Source: Betaproteobacteria bacterium
Lineage (GTDB): Bacteria; Bdellovibrionota_B; Oligoflexia; Silvanigrellales; Silvanigrellaceae
DNA: 64,000 nucleotides
NCBI GenBank assembly: GCA_016868315.1
Contig: VGHE01000006.1
Span: forward strand, 62,001 to 126,000
Reading direction: 5' to 3'
Below the pieces are notes generated by a model that did no database searches, was not told the origin of the DNA, and saw only the letters and a list, made by a program, of their open reading frames with translations. Shown piece after piece: positions 8,308-17,062 of this stretch. Position numbers and translations under genes: made by a program. The first letter of the stretch is position 1. Each line of letters begins with the position of its first letter.

Positions 8308-9624
8308 ATGCTCTTCTCGGATCAGCTACAGCAGCTCAACTGGCGCATCATCCTTGACATTGGTCTGGTGGCTGCACTGTGCTACCAGACTATGAACATG
8401 CTCAAGGGAACCCGTGCCGTTCAGGTTCTCATCGGTATCATTATCATTTTCATTGCCTATGCAATGAGCGGATACCTTGAACTCAACACACTCAACTGGA
8501 TCATCTCCAAGTTCTATTCGTCCATCATCGTTGTCGTCATCGTTCTTTTCCAAGACGACCTGCGCCGGCTCCTGACTCGCGTGGGGCGTGGGCCCTTCGT
8601 TCAAGGGATGGATGAAGATGTCGGGGTGCGAGCCATCGATGAGGCCATCAACGCTGCTCGAACACTCAGCCACGAGCGCGCGGGAGCAATCATTGTTTTT
8701 GAGCGGGGCATTGGCCTCGACCGCCTCTACGACCACAGTGTCAAAATCGACGCTCTGGTGAGTGAGCAATTGCTTCTCTCGATATTCCAGTCATTCTCGC
8801 CGCTCCACGATGGCGCTGTCATCATTCAAAAAGGCCGGCTCAGCTGCGCTTCGGCACAACTTCCACTTTCGAAGAACCCGAGCTTCAGTAAAAAGATGGG
8901 CACTCGACACAGTGCAGCCGTTGGAATCTCCGAGGAAACCGATGCCGTTGTGCTGGTCGTTTCAGAAGAAACAGGAAATATCTCGATCGCCTGGGATGGC
9001 CAGATGCAGCGTCAGCCAAACGCAGACATTACCCGCCGCCTCTTAATGACACTCCTCGTCCCCCAGACTCGCGAGAAAGCAACAGGACTGCTGCGTTTAA
9101 CACAGCCCATCAAAAACTGGTGGTGGGACATGCTGAACGGTACTAGCTCTAAGAAGCAGAACAAAGAATTTGCAGGAAGCCAGCGCCGCAGCGCGTGGGG
9201 CGACAAAAAGAGTGCCTCTGACAACGATTCACGTGCAGCATCAGCATCTCGACAAATGACAACCACAGGCACTGTGACCGCCCCTGGCTCCGATTCACAA
9301 CGTTGGTCAATGACACTGCGGCTACCACGCCACCAGGCAGTGCGCGCACGAAAACCCGAAGTTCAATCCATTCCACCTGCTCATGTGTCGCTCGGCACGC
9401 CTGAGTTGGAGCTGGAAACACTGCATGCGGATTACGAAGAGGAAAGCAAAGAAAACCACCGCTTCGATCCGCCCATGCCACCTGAACCACCGCCGCGCGA
9501 TGTAACCGTAGGTGGAGTTCCACTTGACCCTCCCATGGACACAACTGAACCTGCTTCCTCGCAGTCTGAAGACCATGAGCCTAAGCACCCAAGTTCTGCC
9601 GCCGACAAAAAGGGAGATGTATAA
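8308..9624 (+). CDS. cdaA: Diadenylate cyclase CdaA with long C-terminal extension
   Basis: A membrane-bound enzyme that makes c-di-AMP from two ATP. Three N-terminal membrane segments (about residues 14-30, 38-54 and 66-82) are followed by the DAC domain. The DAC domain has the catalytic DGA at 168-170 (LHDGAV) and the nucleotide-binding GTRHS at 198-202. The expected catalytic core ends near residue 255. The protein continues to 438 with a hydrophilic, Ser/Pro/Glu-rich tail of about 180 residues, including a PPMPPEPPP stretch. CdaA proteins are usually about 270-280 residues, so this tail is unusual. The neighbours ybbR and glmM form the classical cdaA-cdaR-glmM set. Confidence 0.93.
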   Translation: MLFSDQLQQLNWRIILDIGLVAALCYQTMNMLKGTRAVQVLIGIIIIFIAYAMSGYLELNTLNWIISKFYSSIIVVVIVLFQDDLRRLLTRVGRGPFVQGMDEDVGVRAIDEAINAARTLSHERAGAIIVFERGIGLDRLYDHSVKIDALVSEQLLLSIFQSFSPLHDGAVIIQKGRLSCASAQLPLSKNPSFSKKMGTRHSAAVGISEETDAVVLVVSEETGNISIAWDGQMQRQPNADITRRLLMTLLVPQTREKATGLLRLTQPIKNWWWDMLNGTSSKKQNKEFAGSQRRSAWGDKKSASDNDSRAASASRQMTTTGTVTAPGSDSQRWSMTLRLPRHQAVRARKPEVQSIPPAHVSLGTPELELETLHADYEEESKENHRFDPPMPPEPPPRDVTVGGVPLDPPMDTTEPASSQSEDHEPKHPSSAADKKGDV

Positions 9625-10316
9625 TGAATGCTACAACTTCCTTACTCCAACGCATCGCCCGCATTTTTACTCAGAACCTTGGGCTTAAAATCCTTTCCCT
9701 AGGCTTCGCACTCGCGCTTTTCCTCATTGTCCGCAATCAACAGGTGCGCGAATTTAACCGCATCGTCCGAGTTCGTTTCCAAACTGAACAGGGTGTTATT
9801 GTGATGGGTCCGGCAGAGCGTATCGTCAACGTCACGCTGCGCATGCCCGACACGCTCTTTTCACGCGTCCCCAGCGATGAAGAACTCACTGGAGAAGTCG
9901 ACCTGCGGAAAGAACGTATGGGTAAAATCCGCGTTGGTCTCTCAAGTGAAAACTTCCCAAATCTCGACAAGCGCTATTCGCTCACTATGCAGGAACCATG
10001 GCTGGATGTGGAACTTGATCGCATTGAAACAAAAAAAGTTACCGTCAAAGCAGTTCTGCAGGGTGCACCCAAAGCTGGCTTTGAGATCAGCCGCGTGACC
10101 GTAAACCCTTCGGAAGTTGAACTCACAGGCGCTCGTACTGCTCTCACGCAAATTGACTCTATCTCAACCATTCCTGTGGATATCTCAAATCTGGGTAGCA
10201 AAGACTACACGGCACAGGCAGGGCTCGCTCTTGATCTGGGAAGCTCGTTCAAACCCTCGTTCGACAAAGTCACAGTCAAGGTCAACTTCATTGAAATCAA
10301 CAGCCCAATAAAATAA
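9624..10316 (+). CDS. YbbR/CdaR-domain protein, probable CdaA regulator
   Basis: A 230-residue membrane-anchored protein. Residues 15-35 (LGLKILSLGFALALFLIVRN) form a membrane segment, followed by two or more extracytoplasmic YbbR repeats (strands such as VRVRFQTEQGV and KKVTVKAVLQG). In other bacteria CdaR binds CdaA and modulates c-di-AMP synthesis. Its ATG overlaps the cdaA stop in a TAATG junction, implying translational coupling. The family is recognised from domain pattern and synteny; the regulatory direction cannot be read from sequence. Confidence 0.85.
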   Translation: MNATTSLLQRIARIFTQNLGLKILSLGFALALFLIVRNQQVREFNRIVRVRFQTEQGVIVMGPAERIVNVTLRMPDTLFSRVPSDEELTGEVDLRKERMGKIRVGLSSENFPNLDKRYSLTMQEPWLDVELDRIETKKVTVKAVLQGAPKAGFEISRVTVNPSEVELTGARTALTQIDSISTIPVDISNLGSKDYTAQAGLALDLGSSFKPSFDKVTVKVNFIEINSPIK

Positions 10317-10354
10317 CGCCGGATGTTCAACTTCTCGCGAGGTAATGGAAGAAC

Positions 10355-11716
10355 ATGGGAAAGTATTTTGGAACCGATGGAATCCGAGGTGAAGCTAACG
10401 TCGGCATGATGACCCCATCCATGGTTTTGCGGATTGGGCAGGCCTTCGGGCTCGCACTGCGCGAGAAAACAGAACGCCCTCGCGTGATCATCGGTAAAGA
10501 TACGCGCGTGAGTGGTTACATGCTCGAGGGTATCCTTTCCGCTGGGCTCTGCTCTGTGGGTGCTGATGTTCTCTTCGTTGGCCCACTTCCGACCCCAGGT
10601 GTTGCCTACCTCACGCGAGGGATGCGTGCTTCTGCGGGTATCATGATTTCTGCAAGTCATAACCCGTTCCATGACAATGGAATAAAATTCTTCGATAAGA
10701 ACGGCTTCAAGCTCCCGGATGCCGATGAAGATTTTATCGAACAACTCATAGACGATCCCAAACTTGAAAACCGAGTGGTCAACGCACAAAACATTGGACG
10801 TGCCAAACGTATCGACGATGCCATCGGCCAGTATGCAGTTTTTTTGAAAGAACGTTTTCCAAAATCACTCAAACTCGATGGTCTGCGCATCGTAATGGAT
10901 TGTGCGCACGGTGCGGGGTACAAGGTTGGCCCGAAGGTGTTGCGCGAGCTGGGTGCTGAGGTTTTCGAAATCAACAACGAACCTAACGGTTTCAACATCA
11001 ACCTTGAAGCCGGTGCTCTGCATCCGGAACGACTACGCGAAGAAGTTCTGCGCTACCGGGCAGACATTGGCCTGGCACTGGATGGAGATGCCGATCGGCT
11101 GGCTGTCGTTGATGAAAAAGGTAACTTCCTCGACGGCGACCAAATCATAACGATGTGTGCGCTTGAAATGCGAGCAACGAATCAACTTGCGCACAACAGC
11201 GTTGTTGTGACTGTTATGAGCAACAAAGGTCTTGATGTCGCATTAAATAAAGCGGGGATTGAGGTCTTCCGGACGCCTGTGGGCGACCGCTATGTGGTTG
11301 AGGAAATGCGCAAACGTAACATCACTCTTGGTGGAGAACAAAGCGGACATCTGCTTTTCCTCGACTCAAGCACGACCGGTGACGGCATTATCGCAAGCCT
11401 CAAGGTTTTGGAAATGATGTGTCGCCGCAATCGCCCCCTGTCGGATCTTGCCGAGGTCATGCAGAAGCTCCCCCAAATCACGCGCAATGTAAAAGTACAG
11501 CGCAAGGTACCGCTCGAGCGCCTGCCCGAATTCTCGGCTCGACTGTCAGAAATCGAAAAAGAACTTGGCAATGCAGGAAGAATTCTGTTCAGGTATAGTG
11601 GAACAGAATCTCTGGCTCGAATCACCATCGAGGGTCCTGACCAGGTGCAAATCAGAACCTATGCACAGGAACTCGAAAAGATTCTGCTCCAGGAGATTGT
11701 CCAATCGAACTCCTGA
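10355..11716 (+). CDS. glmM: Phosphoglucosamine mutase
   Basis: The enzyme converts glucosamine-6-phosphate to glucosamine-1-phosphate for UDP-GlcNAc and hence peptidoglycan and LPS synthesis. At 453 residues it is full length. The substrate loop at the start (FGTDGIRG) is present, with the phosphoserine S101 in MISASHNPFHDNG, the magnesium loop LDGDADR and the C-terminal phosphate-binding RYSGTE. It sits 38 bp after the ybbR gene, matching the conserved operon in which c-di-AMP synthesis is tied to cell-wall precursor supply. GAGG and GGAAG lie just upstream of the ATG. Confidence 0.97.
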   Translation: MGKYFGTDGIRGEANVGMMTPSMVLRIGQAFGLALREKTERPRVIIGKDTRVSGYMLEGILSAGLCSVGADVLFVGPLPTPGVAYLTRGMRASAGIMISASHNPFHDNGIKFFDKNGFKLPDADEDFIEQLIDDPKLENRVVNAQNIGRAKRIDDAIGQYAVFLKERFPKSLKLDGLRIVMDCAHGAGYKVGPKVLRELGAEVFEINNEPNGFNINLEAGALHPERLREEVLRYRADIGLALDGDADRLAVVDEKGNFLDGDQIITMCALEMRATNQLAHNSVVVTVMSNKGLDVALNKAGIEVFRTPVGDRYVVEEMRKRNITLGGEQSGHLLFLDSSTTGDGIIASLKVLEMMCRRNRPLSDLAEVMQKLPQITRNVKVQRKVPLERLPEFSARLSEIEKELGNAGRILFRYSGTESLARITIEGPDQVQIRTYAQELEKILLQEIVQSNS

Positions 11717-11726
11717 AAGAAGTGTC

Positions 11727-12857
11727 ATGATGCAAAGCAGCCGTCGTCCGAAACCCTCTCTGTTGGTCAATCTTAAAGATGCTTTGCTCAATGGAGCAGA
11801 GCCCACCGACACCTTGGGTGGCCAGATGAGCCGCACACTTCGCCTCACTGTGCTCAACCACATTATCCGGCCAGTGCGTCGGGTTGAAAATTCCGATATG
11901 GTGAGCTTCACCGAGCGCCAAGTCGATTTAACCCTGGCTCGGCTTGTCCGCGAAAGCCTTGGACCTCTCGGGTTGAAATCATGCACCAGCGACAACTCCT
12001 TCGGGCAACTGCATTACTACGACTCTCATCCTGGCTCAACGGAGCCACCGATTGTACTTATTCATGGGATTGGCAGCAGCGGTCAGTGCTTTGCCATGCT
12101 TGGCTTGATGCTTAAGAACAAGCGGCGCGTGGTCATGCCCGACCTCTTCCATTTCTCCGGATTCAGTAAGCCCAACAACCCAGTCATGACGCGCATGGAA
12201 CACACTCAGTGCTTGCGAGAGTTCTTGCAGAGTTTGTCCTCTGGTGCAGCAGACATTGTTGGCTTGAGCTTGGGCGGCTGGCTCGGCATGTCGCTCGCTC
12301 TCAATGCACCAGAGTGGGTAAAATCACTCACCCTGCTCAACCCCGGGGGTCTTGGATTCAGAACGCATGCTTTGCGCGACACGCTGCTCTATCTGAGCTG
12401 GAACAAGTTCCACAGCCTCTATCCCGGAATCATGACAGCTTCGCCATACAATGGTTGGCCGGTGCTCAGTCCGCTCCTCAAACGCGGCGTGTATCGTGTT
12501 CTGAAAGATGAAAGCGTGCGCGATTTCGTGAAAACGGTTTCTTCGGAGGATTTCCTCGACAAAGACCTCGAGAAAATCACCTGCCCCACCATGCTGATGT
12601 GGGGCATGGAGGACAGACTCCTGTCACCAGAAACCCCTCTTTCGATAGTCAAAGCAATTCCGCAGTGTCAGGGCTATTGGGTTCGCAACGCTGCACATAT
12701 CCTTTGCCTCGAAGCTCCGATCAATGTCTTTGAATGCCTGGTGAGGTTCCTTGACCTTGAGCGGATTGAGGACAACAATTTCGTGTTCCTGGTGCGCCAG
12801 ACTCATCGGGTCTACCCGATGCAGGCCATCTCCACTGAAGAATCCGACGACCTCTGA
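11727..12857 (+). CDS. Alpha/beta-fold hydrolase
   Basis: About 376 residues. The alpha/beta hydrolase core shows IVLIHGIGSSGQ (oxyanion HG motif), the nucleophile elbow GLSLGG, an acid in WGMEDRLLSPE and the catalytic His in NAAHILCLEAP. It is probably a cytoplasmic esterase or lipase-like enzyme with unknown substrate. The first 90 or so residues precede the core and are not recognised. The frame is open back to 11565 inside glmM. ATG at 11727 (or 11730) is preferred because AGAAG lies at 11718-11722 and glmM stops at 11716. It ends 9 bp before trpD, in the same gene train. Confidence 0.83.
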   Translation: MMQSSRRPKPSLLVNLKDALLNGAEPTDTLGGQMSRTLRLTVLNHIIRPVRRVENSDMVSFTERQVDLTLARLVRESLGPLGLKSCTSDNSFGQLHYYDSHPGSTEPPIVLIHGIGSSGQCFAMLGLMLKNKRRVVMPDLFHFSGFSKPNNPVMTRMEHTQCLREFLQSLSSGAADIVGLSLGGWLGMSLALNAPEWVKSLTLLNPGGLGFRTHALRDTLLYLSWNKFHSLYPGIMTASPYNGWPVLSPLLKRGVYRVLKDESVRDFVKTVSSEDFLDKDLEKITCPTMLMWGMEDRLLSPETPLSIVKAIPQCQGYWVRNAAHILCLEAPINVFECLVRFLDLERIEDNNFVFLVRQTHRVYPMQAISTEESDDL

Positions 12858-12866
12858 GGGGTTTCC

Positions 12867-13937
12867 ATGTCTGCACAAGATTCCATTTTCAGCCGTTTCA
12901 TGGAGCACCTCTTTGCAGGTGCGCGTCTGCAGCGCAACGAAGTGCGCCGCTTCATGGATGGCATTCTTCAATCTAGTTTGTCTGATGTGCGTGTTGCCTC
13001 AATTCTCACAGCCTTCCGCCTCACCCCTCTCACACAGGACGTCGTTCTGGGTGCACTGGAAAGCTTGACCAGAGCGGGCATCCAAAATCACTCAGGCCTG
13101 AATCTTGGCAACTCCCAGCCGAGCTGGGAAGGACTCGTAGACAACTCTGGAACCGGTGGTGATGGTTCTCAAACCTACAATATTTCAACAATGGCGGCAG
13201 TGGTTGCTGCCGCAGCTGGAGCGAAAGTTGCAAAGTTTGGGACACGTTCGATTTCAAGTCGCTGCGGCAGTGCAGATGTTCTCGAGTCGGTAGGTGTTCA
13301 TCTCACTCGCAGTCTGCCTGAGGCCAAAACACAGATCGAAAACACAGGGCTCTCGTATCTCTACGCTCCATCCATTTTCCCTGCGCTACAACACCTCGGA
13401 GTTGTGCGCAAAAGCCTCGGCTTCCACACCATCTTTGATCTGCTCGTGCCGCTGGCCAACCCGGCACCTCTTTCTGGGCAGCTGGTTGGAGTCTACTCAG
13501 AGGAAATTCAGGTGCTCACGGCACGCTGCCTCCAAGATCTGGGGCGCAAGCGTGCTCTGGTGGTTCACAGTGAAGATGGTCTCGACGAAATTTCTGTTTG
13601 CGGTCCATCGAAAATCATTCAGCTCATCGATGGACAGCAAAATGCAGCCATCTGGACACCAACCGACTTTTCCATGCCCATTTATAAAAAAGATGCACTG
13701 AAGGGTGCTGGCATCGAGGAAAATGCGAACTGCTTCAGGGCAACCCTTGAGGCGCGTAATCCAGGTGCTGTGGAAGATGCAGTCATAGTGAATGCCGCAG
13801 CCACGCTCTGGTGTGCATCGGTGGTCGACACAATGCCCGAAGGAATTGCCAAGGCACGCCAGGCTCTCAAGTCGGGCGAGGCTGCTCACAAACTCGCACA
13901 GTGGCGGTCACAGAGCATTGAATCACCCGGTCATTGA
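12867..13937 (+). CDS. trpD: Anthranilate phosphoribosyltransferase
   Basis: The enzyme transfers phosphoribose from PRPP to anthranilate in tryptophan synthesis. At 356 residues it has the PRPP loop GTGGDG at 95-100, then NISTMAAVVAAAAGAKVAKFG and SRCGSADVLE, which aligns to the KxGNRSxSSxxGSADxLE motif. The HSEDGLDEIS metal-binding stretch follows. KFGTRSISS differs from the common HGNRSVSS, with Thr and Ile at variable places. It is preceded by GAGGGG. No trpE, trpB or trpA is nearby; the next gene is a TrpC-like protein overlapping its end. Confidence 0.92.
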   Translation: MSAQDSIFSRFMEHLFAGARLQRNEVRRFMDGILQSSLSDVRVASILTAFRLTPLTQDVVLGALESLTRAGIQNHSGLNLGNSQPSWEGLVDNSGTGGDGSQTYNISTMAAVVAAAAGAKVAKFGTRSISSRCGSADVLESVGVHLTRSLPEAKTQIENTGLSYLYAPSIFPALQHLGVVRKSLGFHTIFDLLVPLANPAPLSGQLVGVYSEEIQVLTARCLQDLGRKRALVVHSEDGLDEISVCGPSKIIQLIDGQQNAAIWTPTDFSMPIYKKDALKGAGIEENANCFRATLEARNPGAVEDAVIVNAAATLWCASVVDTMPEGIAKARQALKSGEAAHKLAQWRSQSIESPGH

Positions 13938-14742
13938 AGCTCTTACCCAACTCGAATTCGCAGCTGCCGAGCAGTTCTGGAACAGCGAAGATCGCTCCGC
14001 CTGGAAGGAAGATCTGTTGCGCCAGAGCGAGACTCTCACCCTTGTCTCGCTCAAGAAATTTATCACTCCGCCCGCCGGCGAAGAGAAACCAACACGTACG
14101 CAGGTTCCTGTTTTTCCAGCCACCATCTGGGACTCGGATTTGCGGCAGTGCTTTTACTCAAAATCAGTGGATGCGCACGAGGCTTCAGAGCCAGATACAT
14201 TTCAAATCGCTCTCAGCAGACTTACGCAATCTGATGCTGGTACGTTGATGGGTGTGATGTTGCGGCCAGGATTCTGGATGAATGAAACCTGGGCCGACGA
14301 GGAGGATCTCCTCCGCAATGCGCTCAAGGCAGCGCGCGAGAAACAGACTCTGGTCTTTCGTACCGGCTTTTTCACCCACCCGGCCGATATCCTTCTGGCG
14401 GCGGATCTTGGTTTCACGGGAATTCAAATTCACGCCGGCCAGCTCGACCTGTACGAGCTCCAGATGGCAATTGAACTCGCGCGTGACTGTAAATTGTGTC
14501 CTGTGGTTTCGGTCAGCACGGAAGCTGAAATGGAACAGGTCGTTCAGACCGACGCACCGCACATTGCACTCTGCTCATTCCCCGGCGAGGGGCAAGATGC
14601 ATCGCTCCGCTTTGTACAAAATGCGCTGCCAAAAATTCCGAACAACTGCACACGCATACTTATGACCGCGAACCGCAGCGAGCAGGATCTGCAGCTGATA
14701 GGACGACTTGGATTCCATGCGATCATTCACTTTGGTGAATGA
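13918..14742 (+). CDS. TrpC-like TIM-barrel protein lacking the catalytic residues
   Basis: About 274 residues, immediately after trpD. The middle and C-terminal part follow the indole-3-glycerol-phosphate synthase pattern: a KTLVF-TGFFTHPADI strand/loop, IQIHAGQLDLYELQMAIELA, then PVVSVSTEAEME and a final LGFHAIIHFGE. The residues needed for catalysis are replaced. LRKDF appears as FRTGF, the VEVH glutamate as VSVS, GINNR as ALCSF and ESGI as TANR, and the N-terminal E-K pair is absent. It may be a regulatory or repurposed barrel, or a decaying gene, although the frame is intact. The start is uncertain: TTG at 13918 overlaps trpD by 20 bp, and the frame is open to 13792. Confidence 0.62.
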   Translation: MNHPVIEALTQLEFAAAEQFWNSEDRSAWKEDLLRQSETLTLVSLKKFITPPAGEEKPTRTQVPVFPATIWDSDLRQCFYSKSVDAHEASEPDTFQIALSRLTQSDAGTLMGVMLRPGFWMNETWADEEDLLRNALKAAREKQTLVFRTGFFTHPADILLAADLGFTGIQIHAGQLDLYELQMAIELARDCKLCPVVSVSTEAEMEQVVQTDAPHIALCSFPGEGQDASLRFVQNALPKIPNNCTRILMTANRSEQDLQLIGRLGFHAIIHFGE

Positions 14743-14768
14743 CACACCTGAAGCGCTTCAGACCTAAA

Positions 14769-15845
14769 TCACTCTTCTTCAATTTTGCGGCGGCGAGCGA
14801 TGAATTCATCGATTCTCTGCTGCCAGGCCTCGGTGTCTGTGACCAGCGTATTGCGCGTCGCCAGGAAGACTCCAACGCCAGCAAGCATTGTGAGTACACA
14901 GAGGATCTGCCCCATGGTCAGTGTGTTATTGAAATAATACATCAACTGCTTGTCGGCCTCACGGAAGAACTCCATAAAGAACCGATAAAGACCATAGAAA
15001 AACACAAATCCAGCGCCAATTGTGCCTTCACGGTGCTTAACACGATTGATAAGAAGCAAGGTGATATAAAGCAACCAGCCTTCGCCCAGGCTCTGATAAA
15101 TCTGACTGGGGTGCCGTGGAAGATCACCCCCCCCAGGGAAAATCATGGCCCAGGGAACGTGGTCGCTGATCACGCGGCCGTAGAGCTCACCATTCATGAA
15201 GTTACCGATACGCCCCAAACCGATGCCAACGGGGACAGTCAGAGCAAGCCGATCCGAGAGGTGCCAAAATGGAATAGCGTTCTGTCGACAAAACAGAACC
15301 ATAGCGATGATGACCCCAACAATACCACCGTGGAAAGATAATCCGCCTTCCCAAACCTTGAACATATCCATTGGATTATTCGAGTAGGAATCCCAGTTAT
15401 AGATAAACACGTAGGCCGTGCGGGCACCGAGAATCATACCAATCATGAGATAAGCAATGAGTGAATCGAGCAGGAGAGGGGCGAGCATGATGCGACGTTT
15501 GCCAATCCAGTAGCGGCAACACCCATAGGTGAATGCAAATGCAAGCAGGTACATGGTTGAGTACCAGCGCAGGCCCCAATCGATTCCAGCTTTGTGAAGA
15601 CCAAAAAGTGCACTGACGATGATCGATAACGTTATAAAAATAGGCCGCAGAAAATAAAAATGTTCCATCTGCGCTGGAGTGAATTGCCGTGCGCGAGGCA
15701 GCGCCCACAACGCTCCAAGACCGGCAACAAACAGAACGACCAGGGCTGCTGCACCTGCGGGGGAAGACATCCAATCAAGCTTGAGTCCACTCACTGTAAA
15801 AATGAAAGGACTCAAATCATGCACGTAATAACCGGACGTGTTCAT
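14769..15845 (-). CDS. lgt: Phosphatidylglycerol:prolipoprotein diacylglyceryl transferase
   Basis: An inner-membrane enzyme that attaches diacylglycerol to the lipobox Cys of prolipoproteins. The family signature GRIGNFMNGELYGR is at about 211-224, WEGGLSFHGG with the conserved His at about 166-175, and HPSQIYQ further on. At 358 residues it is longer than the usual roughly 270-290. The start of the normal protein (LRWYSTMY) lies at about residue 92, so there is an N-terminal extension with one or two extra membrane segments. ATG at 15845 has AGAGG eight bases upstream; a TTG sits one codon earlier. Several lipobox proteins in this window would be substrates. Confidence 0.94.
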   Translation of the reverse strand: MNTSGYYVHDLSPFIFTVSGLKLDWMSSPAGAAALVVLFVAGLGALWALPRARQFTPAQMEHFYFLRPIFITLSIIVSALFGLHKAGIDWGLRWYSTMYLLAFAFTYGCCRYWIGKRRIMLAPLLLDSLIAYLMIGMILGARTAYVFIYNWDSYSNNPMDMFKVWEGGLSFHGGIVGVIIAMVLFCRQNAIPFWHLSDRLALTVPVGIGLGRIGNFMNGELYGRVISDHVPWAMIFPGGGDLPRHPSQIYQSLGEGWLLYITLLLINRVKHREGTIGAGFVFFYGLYRFFMEFFREADKQLMYYFNNTLTMGQILCVLTMLAGVGVFLATRNTLVTDTEAWQQRIDEFIARRRKIEEE

Positions 15846-15930
15846 CAATAAACCTCTGAAGGAAGACCAAAGCTCGGCGCGTGATCAAGAACATAGTTCG
15901 CAGACACCCGGTGAGAATACACTCCGAAAC

Positions 15931-15959
15931 TTGATTTGCCAAAAAGCATCCGCTAATCT
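15931..15959 (+). promoter_or_regulatory. Sigma-70-type promoter of the HU gene
   Basis: TTGATT (15931-15936), a 17-bp spacer and TAATCT (15954-15959), about 38 bases before the HU start codon. The spacing is ideal and both boxes are near consensus. Confidence 0.7.
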
Positions 15960-15997
15960 AAAAACAGACATCAACATGTTCAATCAAAGGAGTCGCA

Positions 15998-16321
15998 ATG
16001 GCCAACACTACTGTTTCAACACAGCAACTGATCTCTGCCGTCGCCGAAAAGTTCACTGACAAGCTCCCTAAGAAAATGACCAAGGCTCTCCTCACGGAAT
16101 TCCTGGCCACAATCGAGACTGAAATTGCTGCTGGAAACAAGGCACGCATCGACAAGCTCGGCGTTCTTTTCGCTAAAGAGCGCGCTGCTCGTACCGGCCG
16201 CAATCCACAAACAGGCGAAGCGATCTCCATTCCTGCTTCGAAGAAAGTGAGCTTCCGCGCTGCTAAGTCCCTCAAGGACGCGGTCGGTGCAAGCCGCAAG
16301 GGAACTAAGGGCAAGCGTTAA
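15998..16321 (+). CDS. HU/IHF-family DNA-binding protein
   Basis: A 107-residue nucleoid protein that bends DNA. The HU fold shows an N-terminal helical half (QLISAVAEKFTD...), ARIDKLGVLFAKERAARTGRNPQTGE (the GxF-V-R-ARxGRNPxTGE DNA-binding arm) and a basic tail ending KGTKGKR. The arm ISIPASKKVSFRAAK matches the usual IxIPAxxVxxFxxGK. A good site (AAAGGAG) precedes the ATG. It has its own promoter and strong terminator and is therefore monocistronic. HU alpha/beta versus IHF cannot be assigned. Confidence 0.93.
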   Translation: MANTTVSTQQLISAVAEKFTDKLPKKMTKALLTEFLATIETEIAAGNKARIDKLGVLFAKERAARTGRNPQTGEAISIPASKKVSFRAAKSLKDAVGASRKGTKGKR

Positions 16322-16343
16322 TTCGCGCTGCCTCTTAGCCATG

Positions 16344-16376
16344 AAAAAGCCACCCCTCATCGGGTGGCTTTTTTTT
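16344..16376 (+). terminator. Rho-independent terminator of the HU gene
   Basis: AAGCCACCC (16347-16355) pairs with GGGTGGCTT (16362-16370) over a 6-base loop and is followed by eight T. An A-run precedes the stem, so it can work in both directions and may also close the minus-strand gene ending at 16415. Confidence 0.93.
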
Positions 16377-16414
16377 ACCTCAATTACAATTCCGACCCAG
16401 AAAACAACCAGAAC

Positions 16415-17062
16415 TCAGAAGCTCAGTCTCAGCTCTGAAGCGTAGGTCTGCTTCTCACTCTCAGACTCATCGGAGAAAATCCGATTGATTGATAACAACA
16501 AGTCAAATCTCTCTGCCCACAGCGGAACACCCGTCCAAACTCGTGCCGATGGCCAACGTTTTACTTCTCGGAACATGCTTGCACCTGATTTGTTGACAAC
16601 ACTTTCTCCCAAATCCAGGGCGTATTTGCGTTCAACCGAAGCCAAACCCATCGAAACGCCCGAGAGGAATAAAGCGCGACTCTCAAGACCCAGCTCCAGA
16701 CCAAGCTCCCTCTCAGTGCGATTCACAGCCGGGACAGCATTGTCTTCGGGCATCTGCAAAGAATGCTGATACCAGGCTCGAGCAAGCAATTCACACTCCT
16801 CAAGAACAGGACACTTCCAGTGCGCCGCAGAGGAAAAGCTCCAGTTTTCCTGGTAGAAACTCTCCTGCCCAAACAGAAGCCGAGGACGCAATCCAAAACC
16901 CAGTGCGACAGCCATGCGTTTCGGTAGCCATATATTTTCCAAAGCCACGACGCTCTCTTCGGGATCGTCGAACGAGTCATCGCCCAGGCTCTTTTGCACA
17001 CTTCCAAAAGTCACAACGAGAGCCAGAGCGCGAACGCTCCACAAGACTGATGAACATCTCAT
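16415..17062 (-). CDS. Secreted protein, probably a small outer-membrane beta-barrel; unknown function
   Basis: About 215 residues. The N-terminus looks like a signal peptide (SVLWSVRALALVVTFGSV core). Alternating polar/hydrophobic stretches follow (MAVALGFGLRPRLLFGQ, LELGLESRALFLSGVSMGLA, and a C-terminal YASELRLSF ending in Phe), the pattern of an outer-membrane barrel. No family is recognised. ATG at 17062 overlaps the stop of the upstream metallopeptidase gene in an ATGA junction, so translation is probably coupled. It is the last gene of a three-gene minus-strand unit. Confidence 0.6.
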   Translation of the reverse strand: MRCSSVLWSVRALALVVTFGSVQKSLGDDSFDDPEESVVALENIWLPKRMAVALGFGLRPRLLFGQESFYQENWSFSSAAHWKCPVLEECELLARAWYQHSLQMPEDNAVPAVNRTERELGLELGLESRALFLSGVSMGLASVERKYALDLGESVVNKSGASMFREVKRWPSARVWTGVPLWAERFDLLLSINRIFSDESESEKQTYASELRLSF

